Assembly: GCA_020024265.1 (NCBI GenBank)
Contig: JAHHTW010000001.1
Span: forward strand, 71,759 to 135,758
Direction of reading: 5' to 3'
Length of the DNA: 64,000 nucleotides
Source of the DNA: Anaerotignum sp.
GTDB lineage: Bacteria > Bacillota > Clostridia > Lachnospirales > Anaerotignaceae
Below are positions 61,326-64,000 of the stretch, in pieces. The notes below the pieces were generated by a model that saw nothing but the letters and a program-made list of their open reading frames with translations, ran no database searches and had not been told where the DNA came from. The position numbers and the translations under genes are program-made. Position 1 is the stretch's first letter. The number at the start of each line of letters is the position of its first letter.

Positions 61326-63044
61326 CTATATAGGCTCGCCCCATTTTTCCCGAAGATATGCCTTGCCTTGTGCATCTGTACCGTAATAGTCCTCCCACAT
61401 ATCTGCCGTCCATGTATCTTGTGCCTTTTGCTTTTGTGTCTGTTCCATTCTCTGCTGTGTTCTTGCCTGTAGTGCAATGCCCAGTCCCATTAAGAGATCG
61501 TCATGCTCGCCGACCTCCGCCTCTGCCCTGCCCTGCTTCCCACGGATAAATGTCAGAGCCTCTCTCAGCGTGTCCACATCATGGATATAGTGTAGGTATT
61601 CTCTGAAATACGTTACCAGACCGGCAATCATCAAAGGTCTTGTCACGCTGTTTGTATGGTAGCCAAATGCCGACTGCATCCGCCCCGTATAGGTATCCGG
61701 TGTTTCCCGTTCATAGATGCGGGGATACCTCAGCCATTGCAAGACCTTGTTGGGATGTGTGGAAAAATTGGTTTCTATGGCAATCAGCGCCATATTGTAA
61801 TACATGCCGAGGCAATATGCCTGTTCTGCGTATAAATCCTCGTCGTATCCACGCAAGAGCCTTGCGACCTGCTCGCCTGTGCGGTTGTCCAGCACCTGCA
61901 ATGTAAAGCGGTCGCTGCCCTCGCCTGCCGTATCCCCCCCAATGACATACGGCACGCCCTGCTCCGGCTCTTTGAATATGACAATCTCCCCATCCTTCTT
62001 TTCTTCCCAAACTCTGTTTTTGAGTATGATTTGCGGACCGCCCTGTGTGTCTGTCACTGTTTTTTGATAAACAAAGCAGCCTTTTTTCTGTATTTCTGCG
62101 CCATCTCTGAGGTGATCCAGCCTTGCGCAAATGCGTTCCGTGTCAAATACGCTTGCGCCTGTTGCGATAAAAGCCTCCTCAGGTGTAGCAGGGTATTCCT
62201 GCTTAAAGATTTGGATATCGTTGTTGCAGTTATTGGCGATACACCATCTGCGCCACATCAGCTGTTCCTCGTCCAGCTCCAAACGCTGCATCAGTTCTTT
62301 TTCCTGTGCGGTTAATGTTTCGCCGTGGTAGGGTTTGCGGTATGTCTGCATTTCGTACCAAGGGAAGAACAGCGGGACATAATCGCTGATGCCTGCAACT
62401 GCGTTATCCCAGAGTGTTTTGAAAGCATTGAAGCCGTTTGCTGTGGATTCGAGTATCACCATGCTCTCCTCTGTAGAGGGCAGAGCCTGTTGGATACCGG
62501 CGAGCGTACCGAGGATATCCCCCGGCCAAAAAGCGACTTCGGAAGCGTGTAAGCATGTCAATGTATCGGAACGTCCCACCCCCTTACCGCCTGCCGTGGT
62601 GCATTTGATTTTGCTTTGCAGTCCGGGATTTTTTTCTTTTTCGATTGGGTTTTTGGTTGGGTTTTCAAATATGAGTTCCTTGGCATTGCTTGTTTTGAGC
62701 ATCGGGCGCAAATCCTCAGGCAGTCTGTCGTAAAAGAGCTTGGACATCTGGAAAAGGTTTGTGGTTGCCTCGTCCTTGTGTGTAATGATCATGGCGCTGT
62801 GTAGGAAATGGGTAACAGCGTCATGGAAGATCAAACCCTCCGTCAATGTAGAGAAGCCCATTTGTCGGGCTTTGAGTATGATGATACGCACGGGTTTTTT
62901 TTCTGCACGTTGTTTTTGTATCGCCTCATAGAGTTTGATTTGGCTTTCATTGAGGCGGAAGGGTACGATTTTGCCTTCTTTTGTTTTGATTTGCAAAAAG
63001 GATTCTATGAATTTTTTTGGATCTGTCAGTCGTTCATAGCCCAT
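61326..63044 (-). CDS. Phage terminase large subunit
   Basis: 572 residues: ATPase and nuclease that pack DNA. Walker A-type KARQMGFST at residues 58-66, Walker B VILESTANGF near residue 198, then the RNase H-like nuclease with VIGGDTAGEGSDRFTLQVLD near residue 370 and a late acidic segment EVGEHDDLLMGLGIAL. ATG at 63044 follows GAGG. Starts five bases after the small-subunit gene. Confidence 0.92.
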   Translation of the reverse strand: MGYERLTDPKKFIESFLQIKTKEGKIVPFRLNESQIKLYEAIQKQRAEKKPVRIIILKARQMGFSTLTEGLIFHDAVTHFLHSAMIITHKDEATTNLFQMSKLFYDRLPEDLRPMLKTSNAKELIFENPTKNPIEKEKNPGLQSKIKCTTAGGKGVGRSDTLTCLHASEVAFWPGDILGTLAGIQQALPSTEESMVILESTANGFNAFKTLWDNAVAGISDYVPLFFPWYEMQTYRKPYHGETLTAQEKELMQRLELDEEQLMWRRWCIANNCNNDIQIFKQEYPATPEEAFIATGASVFDTERICARLDHLRDGAEIQKKGCFVYQKTVTDTQGGPQIILKNRVWEEKKDGEIVIFKEPEQGVPYVIGGDTAGEGSDRFTLQVLDNRTGEQVARLLRGYDEDLYAEQAYCLGMYYNMALIAIETNFSTHPNKVLQWLRYPRIYERETPDTYTGRMQSAFGYHTNSVTRPLMIAGLVTYFREYLHYIHDVDTLREALTFIRGKQGRAEAEVGEHDDLLMGLGIALQARTQQRMEQTQKQKAQDTWTADMWEDYYGTDAQGKAYLREKWGEPI

Positions 63045-63049
63045 GGTGC

Positions 63050-63586
63050 TTACGCCTCATTTGCCATCAGCAGAGCCTCCAGAGAGGGAGTGGGGGGATT
63101 GTTTTCTTCTGCTGTAGTTTCTTGTTTATGGGCATCTTGGCGTATGCGTTCGGGGTCAATTTGCCAGGTATCCTTGTCCTGATTCATAAGGAAGAACTTA
63201 ATAGCGTCCAAATCGGGAGGGATATGTTGGATTTCCTCCACACGTTCCAGTTCCTCAATCATGATTTGTTTCTTTGCGTCGTCCAATACGGGTATACCGT
63301 CTGCCTGCATCAAGGGGCGTTTCACCTTATAGTATTTCACTACGGTTTTATCGTAGCCCGTACACTTGCGGCAAAGGCCCATACAGACATCGGACATTTC
63401 TGCGTTTCTGGCTCTTTGCGCTGCGCCGGAGAGCACTGCACCGATTTGTGTATTTTTCTTTGCAATGCGTCCCAGTGTTGCGGGGCTGATTGCGAGGCGT
63501 TTTGCCATTTCCTCTATCGGCAGGCCATCTGCCTGCCAAGCCGTCAGTTCGGCTAAATTTGTGAGTATTTTTTCTTCTGCCTTCAT
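63050..63586 (-). CDS. Phage terminase small subunit-like protein
   Basis: 178 residues. N-terminal helix-turn-helix: AWQADGLPIEEMAKRLAISPATLGRIAKK, with a resolvase/terminase-small-like recognition helix, then a helical middle (ERVEEIQHIPPDLDAIKFFL) and a charged tail. Position directly before the large terminase supports the call. ATG at 63586 follows GGAGG; the longer reading upstream runs through the region with the repeat-type hairpin and is rejected. Confidence 0.8.
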   Translation of the reverse strand: MKAEEKILTNLAELTAWQADGLPIEEMAKRLAISPATLGRIAKKNTQIGAVLSGAAQRARNAEMSDVCMGLCRKCTGYDKTVVKYYKVKRPLMQADGIPVLDDAKKQIMIEELERVEEIQHIPPDLDAIKFFLMNQDKDTWQIDPERIRQDAHKQETTAEENNPPTPSLEALLMANEA

Positions 63587-64000
63587 GTTTTCACCTCCGT
63601 GGTATTGGGGAAGCGGTGTGCTTCCGTTTTGTGATGATCTAAAGATAACACAGCAAAAGTACCAAAAAGTACCGAGTTTGAAAAAAATAAAAACGACCTT
63701 GGGGCGCTGCCCCAATACCTCGGAATATAATCTTAGTACATAGGTGCTATGCTTACCAGAAAAGGTTTTTTTGTGTGGGAGGTGGTAATCTTCGGTATTG
63801 TACAAAAATGCCTATGATTTATTTTCCGTCAAAGGACATTGGCAGCATACATACCACAATAGCATATCGGATGCTTTGCATAGGTCATGGATACAATACG
63901 ATATCATGAACACAAATGGCTAAATGCACATAATCAAGCACTAATAAAATATTGATAAAAAAGCGATTTTATATAAAATCATATCCAAGCTGTATCATTG
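63587..64000. other. Upstream region of the phage module
   Basis: 414 bases to the window edge. No gene is supported. Apart from the hairpin at 63699-63715 nothing clear was found. No integrase, repressor or attachment site is visible. Confidence 0.45.
63699..63715. repeat. Solitary copy of the array hairpin
   Basis: TTGGGGC-GCT-GCCCCAA preceded by GACC, matching the first part of the 123-bp unit at 38801-39232 with one base changed. On the complement it is followed by GGTCGTTTTTATTTTTTT and could act as a terminator upstream of the phage module. Confidence 0.75.

Noticed and set aside
63587..63805. A 73-residue N-terminal extension of the small terminase
   Set aside because: It reads through the GGGGC/GCCCC hairpin, and the ATG at 63586 has a strong ribosome site.

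Overview
The window reads as the chromosome of a low-to-moderate GC, spore-forming member of the Bacillota, most like the anaerobic Clostridia (Lachnospirales-type). The evidence is the cotJABC coat operon, a GerS-like lipoprotein next to MazF, clostridial-type 2[4Fe-4S] ferredoxin, YesM/YesN-type two-component genes, Firmicutes-type GalT, strong AGGAGG Shine-Dalgarno sequences and frequent GTG/TTG starts. No rRNA or tRNA gene and no CRISPR array was seen.

Layout. 1-14.3 kb is a galactose locus on the minus strand: a small coiled-coil membrane protein, galK, galE, galT and a truncated ROK glucokinase form a Leloir operon. Next to it are mglBAC (galactose ABC importer) and, upstream, a YesN-type regulator, a YesM/LytS-type kinase and two non-lipoprotein, membrane-anchored sugar-binding proteins that probably sense the sugar outside the cell. 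14.3-24.3 kb holds housekeeping genes: TPR membrane protein, apbE, rbgA, lepB, rplS, ligA, pcrA, a YerC-like regulator and a PHP phosphoesterase. 24.6-30.3 kb has a DEAD-box helicase and the rpmG-secE-nusG-rplKA-rplJL cluster with its leaders. 30.4-33 kb is a zinc/manganese-type ABC importer with a palindromic operator, followed by ferredoxin. 33.7-34.4 kb has two phage-like genes.

35-48.9 kb contains a GerS-like lipoprotein, MazF without a visible MazE, cotJABC, an AlaX editing protein, a 123-bp tandem repeat array, glycerate 2-kinase, an LTA-synthase-like sulfatase, and a plus-strand run of cls, acyl-ACP thioesterase, AI-2E family permease, Xaa-Pro aminopeptidase and a DUF2161-like protein.

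49.0-63.6 kb is a continuous minus-strand phage structural and lysis module of 19 genes: small and large terminase, portal, zinc-ribbon protein, scaffold-like protein, head proteins, connector, a large stabilisation-like protein, fibre-like proteins, CD1375-like small proteins, holin, amidase and a repeat-rich 580-residue protein. No tape measure, tail tube or sheath gene was recognised, so a short-tailed (podovirus-like) particle is the simplest reading. Integrase, repressor and replication genes are not in the window; they may lie beyond the right edge or be lost.

The most notable items are the galactose sensor with two anchored binding proteins, the podovirus-like module with its unusual zinc-ribbon portal and terminal repeat protein, the structured 123-bp repeat array, the MazF without antitoxin beside a germination-type lipoprotein, and paired L1-site-like leaders in front of rplK and rplA.
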